This document shows, piece after piece, positions 33,399-43,960 of a stretch of DNA of 64,000 bases. Below the pieces are notes generated by a model. That model was not told where the DNA came from and did not search any database. It saw nothing but the letters and a program-made list of their open reading frames with translations. Origin of the DNA: Tranquillimonas rosea (GTDB lineage: Bacteria; Pseudomonadota; Alphaproteobacteria; Rhodobacterales; Rhodobacteraceae); contig NZ_FOGU01000001.1 in NCBI RefSeq assembly GCF_900111315.1, forward strand, positions 1 through 64,000. Reading direction: 5' to 3'. The stretch's first letter is position 1; every line of letters begins with the position of its first letter. A program made the position numbers and the translations under genes.

Positions 33399-33431
33399 AA
33401 AAAAGAAAGACCCCCGCCGGTGTGGCGGGGG
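33399..33431 (-). terminator. Rho-independent terminator after the FadL-type gene
   Basis: CCCCCGCC (33411-33418) pairs with GGCGGGGG (33424-33431) around GGTGT. On the minus strand it is followed by TCTTTCTTTTTT. It lies about 28 bases after the stop of the outer membrane protein gene. Confidence 0.88.
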
Positions 33432-33459
33432 CCCAAAAGCGTGGTGCGGCAGGGTTCGA

Positions 33460-34632
33460 TCAGAACTTGATCGCCACCTGCAGGCCGCCAGCGATGGCGG
33501 TGTTGTCATCGAAATCGCCGAAGGCGGTGCCGGCGGGCTGGTCGAGGGCCGAGGGCGCCTCGGTCCGGGCATCGCCGATCCAGATGTGGCGCAGGCCGCC
33601 GGTGATCTCGTAGCGCTCGGTCTCGTAGGTGACCGCGACGCCGACCGAGGTCTGGCCGTCCGTCGGGCCGAGGTTGCCCGAGAAGCCGCCGTTCTGATCC
33701 TCGTAGGTGGCCAGGACGGCCCCCGACCAGTTTTCGGTGAAGCGGCGGCCGAGGCCGACGGTGTAGGTGATGACGTCGTCGTCGTAGTTCACGAGCGAGC
33801 CGTTATACGCCGTGTTGTAGACCGAGGGCGTGATGTCGAACTCGGACCAGTCGACCCAGCGGACCGAGCCGAAGGCCAGCGTGTCAGGCGCGATGCCCGA
33901 CTGCACCTCGAGGTTCAGCGATTGCGGCACCGTCGTCTCGAAGGAGGTGTCGAAGTTCGAGACGCTCTGCGTGGCCGGATCGAACACGGTCTCGGAGGCC
34001 GAGAAATCGTGCGTGATCTCGGAGTTGTAGGTCAGTGCGACGCGCAGGGCGATGTCGGGACGCTCGTAGGCTGCGCCCAGGACATAGCCGTAATCCGTCT
34101 CGGACGACGTCTCCATCTCGTAGCCGTTGAACAGCGAGACTCCGCCCGACGCCTGCTGCGCCCGAAGCCCGCCGAACAGGGTGACGTTCGAGGGCAGCTT
34201 GTAGCTGGCCAGCGCGGTGACGGCGGCGCTGTCGATCTCGGCGGTCGAGCTGTTCAGCCCGAGCGCGGCGAAGGGCGCGCCCCCGCCGTAGAGATACTGC
34301 GTGTCGCTGCCGTAGTTCACGTCGGCGCCGATCGGGTTGTCGACGATCAGGGCCAGCGCGACGGACTCGTTGACCTGTTGCTTGTAGCCGAAGGCCAGCG
34401 TGCTGTAATCCTCGGACATGTCGCCCGAGGATGCGCCGGCCGGCGACGTCGGCCCGACTGGCAGAAGTTGTTCGCCGGACACGTCCGGCGAGACGTAGCC
34501 GAAGCTCAGTTCGACGCGGTCGCCATCCTCGAACAGGATGCCCGCGGACTGGGCCGAGCGTTCGACACCCCCGGCGCCGGCCTGGCCGGCGATCAGGGCG
34601 CCGAGCGCGGTGAGCGTTGCAATGCGTTTCAT
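33460..34632 (-). CDS. OmpP1/FadL-family outer membrane protein
   Basis: The 390-residue protein has a signal peptide (MKRIATLTALGALIAGQAGA) and then alternating beta strands to a final strand ending in phenylalanine (GGLQVAIKF), as expected for an outer-membrane barrel. GGVERSAQSAGILFEDGDRVELSF is like the N-terminal hatch of FadL/TodX proteins, which pass hydrophobic compounds such as long-chain fatty acids or aromatics. The substrate is unknown. It is monocistronic, with its own terminator. Confidence 0.87.
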   Translation of the reverse strand: MKRIATLTALGALIAGQAGAGGVERSAQSAGILFEDGDRVELSFGYVSPDVSGEQLLPVGPTSPAGASSGDMSEDYSTLAFGYKQQVNESVALALIVDNPIGADVNYGSDTQYLYGGGAPFAALGLNSSTAEIDSAAVTALASYKLPSNVTLFGGLRAQQASGGVSLFNGYEMETSSETDYGYVLGAAYERPDIALRVALTYNSEITHDFSASETVFDPATQSVSNFDTSFETTVPQSLNLEVQSGIAPDTLAFGSVRWVDWSEFDITPSVYNTAYNGSLVNYDDDVITYTVGLGRRFTENWSGAVLATYEDQNGGFSGNLGPTDGQTSVGVAVTYETERYEITGGLRHIWIGDARTEAPSALDQPAGTAFGDFDDNTAIAGGLQVAIKF

Positions 34633-34732
34633 GTTGGTGTTGCCTCCCGGAGTGGTCCCGGTACGCTAGCGATGGCATCAGATTGCGGTCAATTAATGAC
34701 GGTGCGTCACGCAATCGTGGCCTGACACCCCG

Positions 34733-35644
34733 TCATCTTTGCGCAACAAGTCCCGTCCGCCGGCGCCGCTCGGCATAGACGTTGAGATAGTTCGCCCCGC
34801 AGATCAGCGCCGCGCCGACCGCGACCGACAGCGCCACCGGCTCGGCGTACATCAGCATGCCCACCGCGGCGATCACGGGCAGACGCAGGAAGTCGAACGG
34901 CACGACCAGCGTCGCGGGCGCGACCGACAACGCCGTCGTCAGGCACAGATGCGCCATCAGCCCGGCCAGACCGATCACGCCGATCCACGGCAGGTTCCCC
35001 GCCGAGGGCAGCGCGATGGACCCGTCGAGCCCCGCGCAGACCAGCCCGAACACCGCCTGCATCGAGGTCAGCCAGAACAGGATGCAGGTGATCGTCGCGG
35101 TCCGCGTCAGGATCTTCGTGGTCAGGATCGACCCGGCAAAGCCGAACGCCGCCAGCGCCGCCGGAAGCAGGCCGGGGGCGAGCCCCGACATGTCCGGGCG
35201 CGCGACGATCAGGATGCCGGCGAACCCCACGAGCGCCGCGATCAGCCGCGTGCGCGTCAGCCTCTCGGACAGGACGAACGGCGCCGCCAGCGCGACCCAG
35301 ATCGGCGCCGAGAACTCCAGTGCAAAGACCTGTGCGAGCGGCGCAGTCGCGATGGCGAAGAACCACAGGTTCTGGCCGGTAAAGTGAAAGACGTTGCGCA
35401 CGACGTGCAGTCCGAACCGCCGCGTGCTGACCTCTCGCAAGGTGCCCAACGCGCTCGCGCCGATCAGGACCAGCACCACGCCGACGAGCGAGCGGTAGGT
35501 CATGATCTCGAACGTGTCGAGTTCGAGAGAGACCTCGCGCCCCGCCACGGCCATCGCGGAAAACGACACGATTGCGCCCGCCATCCATGCCGCCGCTTCC
35601 AGCGGATTCGCGTCCGCCGGCACCATGCGCTTCAGCTCGGTCAT
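34733..35644 (-). CDS. EamA-family (DMT) transporter
   Basis: The 303-residue protein has about ten hydrophobic segments in two EamA halves (AGAIVSFSAMAVAGREVSLE, YRSLVGVVLVLIG in the first, GSILTTKILTRTATITCILF in the second). Such drug/metabolite transporters export or exchange small metabolites; the substrate is unknown. ATG 35644 follows GGGGGAG at nine bases and is preferred over the frame start at 35653. It ends 100 bases before the FadL-type start and is followed by no clear terminator. Confidence 0.85.
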   Translation of the reverse strand: MTELKRMVPADANPLEAAAWMAGAIVSFSAMAVAGREVSLELDTFEIMTYRSLVGVVLVLIGASALGTLREVSTRRFGLHVVRNVFHFTGQNLWFFAIATAPLAQVFALEFSAPIWVALAAPFVLSERLTRTRLIAALVGFAGILIVARPDMSGLAPGLLPAALAAFGFAGSILTTKILTRTATITCILFWLTSMQAVFGLVCAGLDGSIALPSAGNLPWIGVIGLAGLMAHLCLTTALSVAPATLVVPFDFLRLPVIAAVGMLMYAEPVALSVAVGAALICGANYLNVYAERRRRTGLVAQR

Positions 35645-35704
35645 TCCGGTCACTCCCCCTCGCTGGCCCTCTTTAGCCGCAGCGCGAGCCGGGCGCGAGG
35701 GGGC

Positions 35705-36358
35705 TTAGTGGAGCAGGGGCGTCAGCCCGGCCTCGGGCACACCAAGCGCGTCGGCGGCCGAATATCCCGCCGCGCGCAGGATGTTGACCGGCCATTTCAC
35801 CCCTTCCAACAGGATCGGCACGGTCGGCAGGCGCGGGTTCGGCCCGTCGGCAGCGTAAAGCGTCAGGCCGTCCATCCCCGCCCACCGGAAGCTCGCCCAT
35901 GCGCGGGGCAGGTGATAGGCGCTGGAGACGAGGATCAGCCTGTCCTCGGCAATGGGGCCAAGGATGTCGCGCGTGAAGAGAGCGTTCTGCAAGGTCGAGT
36001 GCGATCCGCCCTCGGCCCGGAGCCGCGCCGGCGGCACACCGGCATCGCGCGCGGCATCGGCCATCATCGCGGCCTTGGCGCGCGGGTCGCCGCCGCCGCG
36101 TCCGCCGGACATGACCAGAAGCGGCGCCTCTCCGTCCGACGCCAGCTCTTGCCAGAGCGTGACCCCCGACCGCGCCCGTGCCGCCGTCTCGGGCGTCATC
36201 CGGCCATCGGCGGTGGTCCCGGCGGACAGGACCACCACCGCCGCGGCGTTGTCCGGCAACGCCGGCGGCGCGTAGGTCAGCACGAACGCCGCGGTGCCGC
36301 CGCTGCCCAGAAGGAAGATGACGCATCCGGTGGCCAGAAGCCGCCGGATCACTCCCAT
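35705..36358 (-). CDS. YdcF-family (DUF218) protein
   Basis: The 217-residue protein has one N-terminal membrane anchor (residues about 7-29), then a DUF218 domain: [44 protein letters not shown] and [18 protein letters not shown]. Family members include SanA and YdcF, linked with envelope integrity or nucleotide binding. It overlaps the end of guaA by ten bases, so the two are probably translated together. Confidence 0.85.
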   Translation of the reverse strand: MGVIRRLLATGCVIFLLGSGGTAAFVLTYAPPALPDNAAAVVVLSAGTTADGRMTPETAARARSGVTLWQELASDGEAPLLVMSGGRGGGDPRAKAAMMADAARDAGVPPARLRAEGGSHSTLQNALFTRDILGPIAEDRLILVSSAYHLPRAWASFRWAGMDGLTLYAADGPNPRLPTVPILLEGVKWPVNILRAAGYSAADALGVPEAGLTPLLH

Positions 36359-37914
36359 TCGATGGTTCCCGGAGGTTTGGACGTGATGTCGTAGGTCACG
36401 CGGTTGATACCGGTGACCTCGTTGATGATCCGCGTGGCGGTCTCGCCCAGGAAGTCGTGGCTGAAGGGATAGAAATCCGCCGTCATCCCGTCGACCGAGG
36501 TCACGGCCCGGAGCGCGCAGGCATAGTCGTAGGTGCGTCCGTCGCCCATCACGCCCACGGTGCGCACGGGCAGGATCGCGACATAGGCCTGCCAGATCTC
36601 GTCATAGAGGCCATGCTTGCGGATCTGGTCGATGAACACCGCGTCGGCTCGCCGCAGGATCTCCAGCTTGTCGCGGCTGATCTCGCCGGGGCAGCGGATG
36701 GCCAGGCCGGGGCCGGGGAAGGGGTGGCGACCGATGAAGCTGTCGGGCAGGCCCAGTTCGCGGCCGAGGGCGCGGACCTCGTCCTTGAACAGGTCGCGCA
36801 GCGGTTCGACCAGCTTCAGCCCCATCTTCTCCGGCAGACCGCCGACATTGTGGTGCGATTTGATGGTGACCGACGGGCCGCCCGAGACGCTGACGGATTC
36901 GATCACGTCCGGGTAGAGCGTGCCCTGGGCAAGGAACTCGGCGCCGCCGATCTCGCCCGCGTGCTTCTGGAACACGTCGATGAACAGCCCGCCGATCGTC
37001 TTGCGTTTGACCTCGGGGTCGCTGACGCCTTCGAGCGCATCGAGGAACAGGTCGCTTTCGTCCGCGTGGATGAGCGGGATGTTGTAGTGGTCGCGGAACA
37101 TGGTCACGACCTCGTCCGCCTCGTTCAGGCGCAGAAGGCCGTGATCGACGAACACGCAGGTCAGCTGATCGCCGATCGCCTCGTGGATCAGGACAGCGGC
37201 GACCGAGGAATCGACACCGCCGGACAGGCCGCAGATCACCTTGCCGTCGCCGACCTGGGCGCGGATCTTCTCGATCGCTTCGGCCTTGTAGGCGCCCATC
37301 GTCCAGTCGCCGGTGAAACCGGCATAGCGGGTGAAGTTCTCCAGCAGGCGACGGCCGTTCGGAGTGTGGTGGACCTCGGGGTGGAACTGCACCGCAAAGA
37401 AGTGCCGGTCGTAATCGGCGACCATCGCGAAGGGGGCGCCCGGCGAGGTGCCGATGACCTCGAATCCCGGCGCCAGCGCGGTGACGCGGTCGCCGTGGGA
37501 CATCCAGACCTGCTCTTCGCCGGTGGCGAACAGGCCCGCGAAGATCCGGTCGTCGGCGTGGTCGCCGGCAGGCGCCACGCGGGCGCGGCCGAATTCGCGG
37601 TGATGGCCCGATTCGACCGCACCGCCGAGCTGGTCCATCATCACCTGCTGGCCATAGCAGATGCCGAGCACCGGAATCCCCATCTCGAACAGCTTTTGCG
37701 GCGCGCGGGGTGACCCGGGCTCGGGCACGCTGCCGGGCCCGCCGGACAGGATCACCGCCCGTGGCGCGATCCGGTCGAGCGCGGCGTCGTCGATCTGGTC
37801 GAAGGGATGGATCTCGCAGTAGACCCGTGCCTCGCGCAGCCGGCGCGCGATCAACTGGGTCACCTGGCTGCCGAAATCGACGATGAGGAGGCGGTCGTGA
37901 TAGGTCTCGGACAT
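36349..37914 (-). CDS. guaA: GMP synthase (glutamine-hydrolysing)
   Basis: The 521-residue enzyme converts XMP to GMP. The N-terminal class I amidotransferase has VLGICYGQQ with the catalytic cysteine and [11 protein letters not shown]; the ATP-pyrophosphatase domain has [11 protein letters not shown]; the C-terminal dimerisation domain ends [21 protein letters not shown] 37914 gives [17 protein letters not shown], the normal start. It overlaps the ydcF-like gene and is divergent from the MttB-family gene. Confidence 0.95.
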   Translation of the reverse strand: MSETYHDRLLIVDFGSQVTQLIARRLREARVYCEIHPFDQIDDAALDRIAPRAVILSGGPGSVPEPGSPRAPQKLFEMGIPVLGICYGQQVMMDQLGGAVESGHHREFGRARVAPAGDHADDRIFAGLFATGEEQVWMSHGDRVTALAPGFEVIGTSPGAPFAMVADYDRHFFAVQFHPEVHHTPNGRRLLENFTRYAGFTGDWTMGAYKAEAIEKIRAQVGDGKVICGLSGGVDSSVAAVLIHEAIGDQLTCVFVDHGLLRLNEADEVVTMFRDHYNIPLIHADESDLFLDALEGVSDPEVKRKTIGGLFIDVFQKHAGEIGGAEFLAQGTLYPDVIESVSVSGGPSVTIKSHHNVGGLPEKMGLKLVEPLRDLFKDEVRALGRELGLPDSFIGRHPFPGPGLAIRCPGEISRDKLEILRRADAVFIDQIRKHGLYDEIWQAYVAILPVRTVGVMGDGRTYDYACALRAVTSVDGMTADFYPFSHDFLGETATRIINEVTGINRVTYDITSKPPGTIEWE

Positions 37915-38084
37915 GGCACGGGGCTTAGGGCGCTCGGCCGGTCCGCGCAAGACGCAGCATGCACGGATTCGCCGGCGCATGTCGTTTCCGGGCCTCAGGT
38001 GGCGCAGACGGCTCAGGCGCAGGTGGCGTCGTCCGGTAAGTGCTGTTGAAACGGGACCACGACGCGGAAAGCGGAGGCAGACGC

Positions 38085-39632
38085 ATGGCAGAGGCACAAG
38101 CACGCAGGCGGAGCCGTGGCGCAGGCGGCGGCGCGGCGCGACGCGCGGAACGCACGGCGGTTCAGGTCGAGACGGCGCGCTTCATCGAGCGCAACGTTCC
38201 CAACTACGAGGTGCTGACTGAAGAGGCGCTGGAAACGATCGAGGCCAACGCCGAGACGGTCCTGGCCGAGATCGGCGTGAACTTCGTCGAGAATCCCGGC
38301 GCTCTGCAACGCTGGCGCGACGCGGGCGCCGACGTCGAAGGGGAGCGCGTCCGCATCCCCCGCGGCCTGGCGCGAGAGCTCTGCGCCACCGCCCCGGCGC
38401 AATTCACTCAAGTAGCACGAAACCGCGAGAAATCCGTCGAGATCGGCGGGCGTAACCTGGTGCTCGCCCCGGTCTACGGCCCGCCCTTCGTGCGCGGGCT
38501 TTCCGGCGGGCGGCGCTATGCCACGATCGAGGATTTCCGCAACTTCGTAAAGCTGGGGCAGATGTCCAAGTGGCTGCACCACTCGGGCGGGACGATCTGC
38601 GAGCCCACGGACGTCCCCGTCAACAAGCGGCATTTCGACATGCTGCACGCCCACATGATCCTGAGCGACAAGCCGTTCATGGGCGCGGTGACGGAGCCGA
38701 GCCGCGCGCAGGACGCGGTGGACATGTGCGGCCTGCTGTTCGGCAACGAGTTCGTGCAGGAGAACACGGTCCTCACATCACTCATCAACATCAACTCGCC
38801 GCTGACCTTCGACGCGACGATGATGGGCGCGCTCGAGGTCTATGCCGCCAACAACCAGGCCTGTATCGTCTCGCCGTTCATCGTGGGCGGCGCGATGGCG
38901 CCGACCACGGTGGCGGGCACGCTGACGCAGGTGCTGGCCGAACTGATGGCCGGCGTGGCCTATGCCCAGCTGGTGCGCAAGGGCGCCCCGGTGATCGCCG
39001 GAGCCTTCGTCACCTCGATCGACATGAACTCGGGCGCGCCGACCTTCGGCACGCCCGAGGCGGCGCACGTGACCTACGGGATGGGGCAGCTTGTCCGCCG
39101 GCTGGGTGTGCCATATCGCTCGGCGGGGTCGTTCTGCGGATCGAAGCTGCCGGACGCGCAGGCCGGAATGGAAACCGCGAACAGTCTGCAGACCGGGCTT
39201 CTGGCCGGGGTCAACTTCATGCTGCACTCGTGCGGCTGGCTGGAAGGCGGGCTGGTGGCCTCGTACGAGAAGTTCGTGCTGGATTCCGACCAGCTTGGCG
39301 TTCTGCACCATTTCGCCCGCGGCGTGGACATGGGCGACAACGGTCAGGCGATGGATGCCATCCGCGAGGTCGGGCCCGGCGGACACTATCTGGGCTGCGC
39401 CCATACCCACGCCAACTTCAAGGAGGCCTTCTGGCGCTCGAACGTGTTCGACTACAAGCCGTTCGAGACATGGGAGGAAGAGGGCGCGCGCGACAGCCAG
39501 GCGCTGGCCGCGGCGCGGGTCGACAAGCTGCTGGCGGATTACCAGCAGCCGCAGATCGACCCGGCCACGGCCGAGGCGCTGGCGGCATACGTGGCCGAAC
39601 GAAAGGCCGCGCTGCCCGACGCCTTCAGCTGA
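38085..39632 (+). CDS. MttB-family methyltransferase without pyrrolysine
   Basis: The 515-residue protein belongs to the trimethylamine methyltransferase (MttB) superfamily: [60 protein letters not shown] and [20 protein letters not shown]. True trimethylamine enzymes read an amber codon as pyrrolysine; no TAG interrupts this frame, so it is the non-pyrrolysine type. Such members demethylate glycine betaine, proline betaine or other quaternary amines onto a corrinoid protein. No corrinoid protein gene is adjacent. GGAGG precedes ATG 38085. The first 25 residues are Arg/Ala-rich. Confidence 0.88.
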   Translation: MAEAQARRRSRGAGGGAARRAERTAVQVETARFIERNVPNYEVLTEEALETIEANAETVLAEIGVNFVENPGALQRWRDAGADVEGERVRIPRGLARELCATAPAQFTQVARNREKSVEIGGRNLVLAPVYGPPFVRGLSGGRRYATIEDFRNFVKLGQMSKWLHHSGGTICEPTDVPVNKRHFDMLHAHMILSDKPFMGAVTEPSRAQDAVDMCGLLFGNEFVQENTVLTSLININSPLTFDATMMGALEVYAANNQACIVSPFIVGGAMAPTTVAGTLTQVLAELMAGVAYAQLVRKGAPVIAGAFVTSIDMNSGAPTFGTPEAAHVTYGMGQLVRRLGVPYRSAGSFCGSKLPDAQAGMETANSLQTGLLAGVNFMLHSCGWLEGGLVASYEKFVLDSDQLGVLHHFARGVDMGDNGQAMDAIREVGPGGHYLGCAHTHANFKEAFWRSNVFDYKPFETWEEEGARDSQALAAARVDKLLADYQQPQIDPATAEALAAYVAERKAALPDAFS

Positions 39633-39930
39633 TCCCCTGGGCCCCGCCGGGGCGCGACAGCAGCAGCCGCGCCTCGGCCATCAGTGCGACGAGCACCTCG
39701 ATGTGCCGCGCGATCGAATAGGTCGCCGCGCCCTCGGTGCGCGAGGCGTCCAGTTCCGCTTCCCGAGCCAGCAGATCCCGCACCGCCCGGTCGGGGGACA
39801 GGCCCGCCCCCTCGGCCAGAAGGCGCCCGAGGTCGCGCTGGCGGTCGTACTCGGCCAGGGCGTGACGGGCGGCGCGGATCAGGATCGCGGGGCGGCGGAG
39901 CGTGTCGAGCAGGGCGGACAGGTCGGTCAT
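39625..39930 (-). CDS. DUF6477-like small protein
   Basis: The 101-residue protein starts MTDLSALLDTLRRPAILIRA and continues ARHALAEYDRQRDLGRLL, a pattern I associate with the DUF6477 proteins of Rhodobacterales. It is helical and without membrane segments. It is read divergently from the DUF6456-type gene at 40147, and the last eight bases overlap the end of the MttB-family gene. Function unknown. Confidence 0.75.
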   Translation of the reverse strand: MTDLSALLDTLRRPAILIRAARHALAEYDRQRDLGRLLAEGAGLSPDRAVRDLLAREAELDASRTEGAATYSIARHIEVLVALMAEARLLLSRPGGAQGIS

Positions 39931-40146
39931 CGGCGGTCTCCGTTTTTCGGGACCGCCGGGATACCACAACCCATCGGCGTGTTGCGTTGCCCCGGATCTA
40001 CCGTGCGGTGACGCTTCAAATTGTAAACAAACTCGCAGCATCCTGGCCACCACGCTTCGAAGGTTAACCAACGGATAACGATTGCGCTCAAGATTTGAAC
40101 GCAGAACGACAGATAACCCGTTGGAAACACTGGTGGAGCGGCAAAT

Positions 40147-41250
40147 ATGGGGGATCACGCGATGCACCTTGAGACAGCGGCCCGGAGCTGGCCGCACTGG
40201 ATACCCGGACCGGCCCGCGCCTATCTCGCGCATACCGAGCTCGGGTTGTCGTTGAGGGAAGTTGCGCGGAAATCCGGCTGCCACGCCTCGACCGTTCTGC
40301 GCCATGTGCGCCGGATCGAGGCCCGCCGGGATGACCCCCTTGTCGATCACGCCCTGCGCCGGATGGGCGCGGGCCTGTCGGCCCCGGACGCGAACGTCGA
40401 CGCGGACGGGGCACATCGGAGGGGACAGAGGATGACCACCCAGCTCGAGCGGAAACAGGACCGCGACGCGGCGCCGAAGGGCGACGAGATCGATACCGAG
40501 GCGCAGCGCATCCTGCGCCACCTGGCTACGCCGGGGACCTGTCTCGCCGTGGCCGACGGACTGGAGAGGGCGGCGGTGGTGCGCGAATGTGCCGACGGCC
40601 AGACCCAGCGGATCGCCATCACCCCGCGCGAGGTCGCCGAGGCGATGGCCCTGCGCGACTGGATCGCCACCCGCGGCACCGGACGGATCGCGCGCTATCG
40701 CCTGACGCCGGTGGGGCGGGCCGCCCTGAGGCGCCTGCGCGCCGGCGAGGACGGCGCGCGTTTCGGCGCGCAGCACCGAAGCCTGGGCGCCGACCCGACG
40801 GGCGGGCGGGCGCGTTACAATGCCTGCGAAAGCCCGGTCACGGCGCTGGCGCGGCGCAAGGACCGCGACGGCAGCCCGTTCCTGAGCTCGCAGATGGTGG
40901 ATGCCGGCGAACGCCTGCGCGAGGATTTCGAACTGTCGCAGATGGGCCCGCGCGTGGCGCAGAACTGGGACCGGTTCCTGACGGCGGGAATCGACCGGGG
41001 CGGGGATACGAGCCTCGAGCCGGGCTCGGACGCGGCGCGCGCGCGGGTTCAGGCCGCGCTGGCCGAACTGGGGCCGGGGCTGGCGGATATCGCGCTCAGG
41101 ACCTGCTGCTTCCTCGAAGGGCTCGAGACGGTCGAGAAGCGGCTGGGCTGGGCGGCGCGGTCGGGCAAGATCGTGCTGCGGATCGCGCTGGAGCGGCTGC
41201 ACAGCCATTACGAGCGCGTGCATGGCGGTCGCCAGCCGTTGATTGGCTGA
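40147..41250 (+). CDS. HTH protein with DUF6456-type C-terminus
   Basis: The 367-residue protein starts with a HTH (AYLAHTELGLSLREVARKSGCHASTVLRHVRRIE). The C-terminal half, from about residue 210, carries ARYNACESPVTALARRKDRD, FLSSQMVDAGERLREDFELS and CCFLEGLETVEKRLGWAARS, the DUF6456 pattern. Proteins of this kind are common in Rhodobacterales, where many are thought to be regulators; the target is unknown. It is divergent from the DUF6477-like gene across 216 AT-richer bases. A terminator lies between it and convergent katA. Confidence 0.8.
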   Translation: MGDHAMHLETAARSWPHWIPGPARAYLAHTELGLSLREVARKSGCHASTVLRHVRRIEARRDDPLVDHALRRMGAGLSAPDANVDADGAHRRGQRMTTQLERKQDRDAAPKGDEIDTEAQRILRHLATPGTCLAVADGLERAAVVRECADGQTQRIAITPREVAEAMALRDWIATRGTGRIARYRLTPVGRAALRRLRAGEDGARFGAQHRSLGADPTGGRARYNACESPVTALARRKDRDGSPFLSSQMVDAGERLREDFELSQMGPRVAQNWDRFLTAGIDRGGDTSLEPGSDAARARVQAALAELGPGLADIALRTCCFLEGLETVEKRLGWAARSGKIVLRIALERLHSHYERVHGGRQPLIG

Positions 41251-41254
41251 CCAC

Positions 41255-41284
41255 AAGAAAACGGGGCGCCCCGAAAGGCGCCCC
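41255..41284 (-). terminator. Terminator of katA, possibly bidirectional
   Basis: GGGGCGCC (41263-41270) pairs with GGCGCCCC (41277-41284) around CCGAAA. On the minus strand GTTTTCTTG follows, so it best serves katA. It stands 26 bases after the katA stop and 12 after the DUF6456-type stop. Confidence 0.8.
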
Positions 41285-41310
41285 GGCGCTATCGTTCCTG
41301 TCGGCCCGGA

Positions 41311-42813
41311 TTACTCGGCCGCTTCGATCGGCGAGTCGTCGGTGACCGGCACCGCGTTGACGTCGCTCGCCTTCTTCACGGCGGCACGCACACCGGCCTC
41401 GTAATCGGGATGCACCCGACCCAGGACGGCGAACCAGCGCTCCATCACCGAGTCCGAGCAGGGGCCCATGGCCGCGGCCATGTTGTCGAAGAGCCGCTGC
41501 TTCTGACCGTCGTCGAATAGCTCGAACAGGGCGCGGGGCTGGACGAAGTCCTCGTCCGCGGTCTCCTGCTTGTAGCGCTGCATGTCGCCGTCGATCTCGA
41601 GCGGCGGCTCGGCCACGGTCGGGTTCGCCACGGGTCCGTCATACTGGTTCGGCTCGTAATAGGCGTCCGGGTTGCCGAAGTCGTTGGTGAAGAACCGCAT
41701 CGGACCATCTTTGTGGTAGTGGTTCACCTTGGCGTTCTTCGCCTCGTTCGCCGGCAGCGCCTCGTAGTGGGTCCCCAGGCGATAGCGGTGCGCATCGGCA
41801 TACGAGAACACGCGCGCCTGCAGCATCTTGTCCGGCGAGAAGCCGATGCCCGGCACGACGTTCGAGGGCGAGTAGGCCGCGTTCTCGATGTACTGGAAGT
41901 AGTTCTCGACGTTGCGGTTCATCTCCAGCTCGCCGACCTCGACCAGCGGGTACTGGCCGTGCGGCCACACCTTCGTCAGGTCGAACGGGTTGAAGCCGCA
42001 GGTCTCGGCCTCTTTCTCGGGCATGACCTGGATGTAGAGCGTCCATTTCGGGAAGTTGCCCTCTTCGATCGCGTTGAAGAGGTCCTCCTGGTAGGATTCG
42101 CGGGTCTTGCCGATCAGGCGCTCGGCCTCGGAGTTGATGTAGTGCTTGTGGCCCTGCTGGGTCTTGAAGTGGAACTTGACCCAGTGCCGCTCGCCGTTGG
42201 CGTTCCACATCGAGAACGTGTGCGAGCCGTAGCCGTTCATGTGCATCGGGTTCACCGGGATGCCGCGGTCGGACATCAGGATGGTGACCTGGTGCACGGA
42301 TTCGGGCTGCGCCGCCCAGAAGTCGAACATGGCTTCGGGCGAGCGCAGGTTGGTCTTGGGGTGACGCTTCTGCGTGCGGATGAAGTCGGGGAACTTGTAG
42401 GCGTCGCGGACGAAGAAGATGGGGGTGTTGTTACCCACCATGTCCCAGTTGCCGTCCTCGGTGTAGAACTTGAGGCTGAAGCCACGCACGTCGCGCTCGG
42501 CGTCGGCCGCGCCCTGCTCACCGGCGACGGTGGACCAGCGGCTCAGCACCTCGGTCGTCTTGCCGATCTCGGAGAACACCTTGGCGCAGGTGTACTTGGT
42601 GATGTCGTGGGTGACGGTGAACGTGCCCTGGGCGCCCCAGCCCTTGGCGTGCACCACGCGCTCGGGGATGCGCTCACGGTTCTGGTGGGCGAGCTTTTCG
42701 ATCAGCTGGTAATCCTCCAGCATGACCGGGCCGCGCGGGCCGGCCGTCTTCGAGGTGTCGTTCGAGACGTACGGCGCGCCGGCGCTCGTCGTCAGGGTCG
42801 GCTTGTCAGCCAT
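41311..42813 (-). CDS. katA: Monofunctional heme catalase
   Basis: The 500-residue enzyme splits hydrogen peroxide. Family features are [20 protein letters not shown] (active-site histidine in VVHAKG), [20 protein letters not shown] with the catalytic asparagine region, and the proximal tyrosine in [17 protein letters not shown]. Length fits small-subunit (clade 3) catalases. ATG 42813 is the natural start; a longer frame would run through oxyR. It is divergent from oxyR with 90 bases between, and its expression is presumably controlled by OxyR. Confidence 0.95.
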   Translation of the reverse strand: MADKPTLTTSAGAPYVSNDTSKTAGPRGPVMLEDYQLIEKLAHQNRERIPERVVHAKGWGAQGTFTVTHDITKYTCAKVFSEIGKTTEVLSRWSTVAGEQGAADAERDVRGFSLKFYTEDGNWDMVGNNTPIFFVRDAYKFPDFIRTQKRHPKTNLRSPEAMFDFWAAQPESVHQVTILMSDRGIPVNPMHMNGYGSHTFSMWNANGERHWVKFHFKTQQGHKHYINSEAERLIGKTRESYQEDLFNAIEEGNFPKWTLYIQVMPEKEAETCGFNPFDLTKVWPHGQYPLVEVGELEMNRNVENYFQYIENAAYSPSNVVPGIGFSPDKMLQARVFSYADAHRYRLGTHYEALPANEAKNAKVNHYHKDGPMRFFTNDFGNPDAYYEPNQYDGPVANPTVAEPPLEIDGDMQRYKQETADEDFVQPRALFELFDDGQKQRLFDNMAAAMGPCSDSVMERWFAVLGRVHPDYEAGVRAAVKKASDVNAVPVTDDSPIEAAE

Positions 42814-42852
42814 GGGTCGCCTCCTCAGGTGAATGGTCCTCGAGGTTATATG

Positions 42853-42888
42853 GCGATAATCGCAATAAAGAGAAATTGCATTTATCGC
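42853..42888. promoter_or_regulatory. Inverted repeat in the katA-oxyR intergenic region
   Basis: GCGATAATCGCAAT (42853-42866) and ATTGCATTTATCGC (42875-42888) are complementary at 12 of 14 positions across an 8-base spacer. The GATA...TATC outer parts fit OxyR sites in this bacterial group. The site is placed midway between the two starts, so one dimer pair could govern both genes. Confidence 0.65.
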
Positions 42889-42903
42889 TTGCTGCGATAA
42901 GAA

Positions 42904-43827
42904 ATGCCTATGCGCATCTCCCTTCGTCAGCTCCAGTACTTCGCCGCCCTGGCCGAGGCCGGCAGCTTTGGACACGCCGCAGAGATGGCCCATGTCAGCC
43001 AGCCGGCCCTGTCCCAGCAGATCAAGGAGCTCGAACGCAGCCTCGGCGTGACGCTGGTGGAGCGGCTGCCGCGCGAGACCCGGGTGACCCGGGCGGGGCA
43101 GGAGGTGCTGAGCCGCGCCCGCCGGATCCTGGCCGAGGTCGACGACCTGGAACAGGCCGTACGCTGGCAGGACGGGCTGTCGGGGCGGTTGCACCTGGGC
43201 GTGATCCCGACGGTGGCGCCGTATCTTCTGCCGCTGGCCCTGGCACGGCTCAGGGCGCAGGACGTGACGCTGGATATCCGTGTGCGCGAGGCGCAGACCG
43301 AGGTGCTGATCGACGCGCTCCAACGGGGCCGGGTGGATGCCGCCATCGTCGCGCTGCCGGTCCAGCGCGAGGGGCTGACATGGGAGCCTCTGTTCCCGGA
43401 CACCTTCCTGCTGGCGGGATCCGAGGGCACGCTGAACAGGTGGCGTCATCGATCCGACGCCCTGCGCCCGCAGGAGATCTCTTCGGATCAGCTGCTGCTC
43501 CTGGACGAGGGGCACTGCCTGGCCGACCAGGCGCTCGAGGTCTGCGGGCTGCCCCGGCGGCGGCAGGTCGATCTGGGGGCCTCGTCGCTGTCGACGCTCT
43601 GCGGGCTGGTGGCGGCAGGGTTCGGCGTGACGCTGCTGCCGGAGCTGGCGGCGGCGAGCGAATCGGCGGCCGCGCCGAACCTGCGCCTGATGCGTTTCGC
43701 GGCGCCGGAGCCGAGGCGCGACCTGGCGCTGGTGCGGCGCGAAAGCTCGACCGACGACGGGTGGATGAAGAACCTCGCCGGCGTGCTCAGGGAGGCGGGC
43801 GAGGGCGTCCGCGCACGCTCGGCCTGA
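42904..43827 (+). CDS. oxyR: Hydrogen-peroxide sensor and regulator OxyR
   Basis: The 307-residue LysR-type protein has an N-terminal HTH ([32 protein letters not shown]) and an effector domain. The redox cysteines are C205 in DEGHCLADQ and C214 in EVCGLP, nine residues apart as in E. coli OxyR (C199 and C208). Oxidation to a disulfide would switch it to an activator. It is divergent from katA. A second in-frame ATG at 42910 gives [11 protein letters not shown], which may be the true start. Confidence 0.93.
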   Translation: MPMRISLRQLQYFAALAEAGSFGHAAEMAHVSQPALSQQIKELERSLGVTLVERLPRETRVTRAGQEVLSRARRILAEVDDLEQAVRWQDGLSGRLHLGVIPTVAPYLLPLALARLRAQDVTLDIRVREAQTEVLIDALQRGRVDAAIVALPVQREGLTWEPLFPDTFLLAGSEGTLNRWRHRSDALRPQEISSDQLLLLDEGHCLADQALEVCGLPRRRQVDLGASSLSTLCGLVAAGFGVTLLPELAAASESAAAPNLRLMRFAAPEPRRDLALVRRESSTDDGWMKNLAGVLREAGEGVRARSA

Positions 43828-43960
43828 GGTTTCGGCATCTCTCTGCCAGCGGGCGCACCGTGCTGGCGGCGGGCCGCCCAAAACTGGCTGACCCTCAACC
43901 ATCGGTTGGCAAGACGCGCGTGGCTTGTATCCGGGCAGCGGACGCAGATGGAGGGATCGA

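Noticed and set aside
32404-34725. 773-codon frame antisense to the P-loop and FadL-type genes
   Set aside because: It crosses two real genes and a terminator, and has only composition-driven openness.
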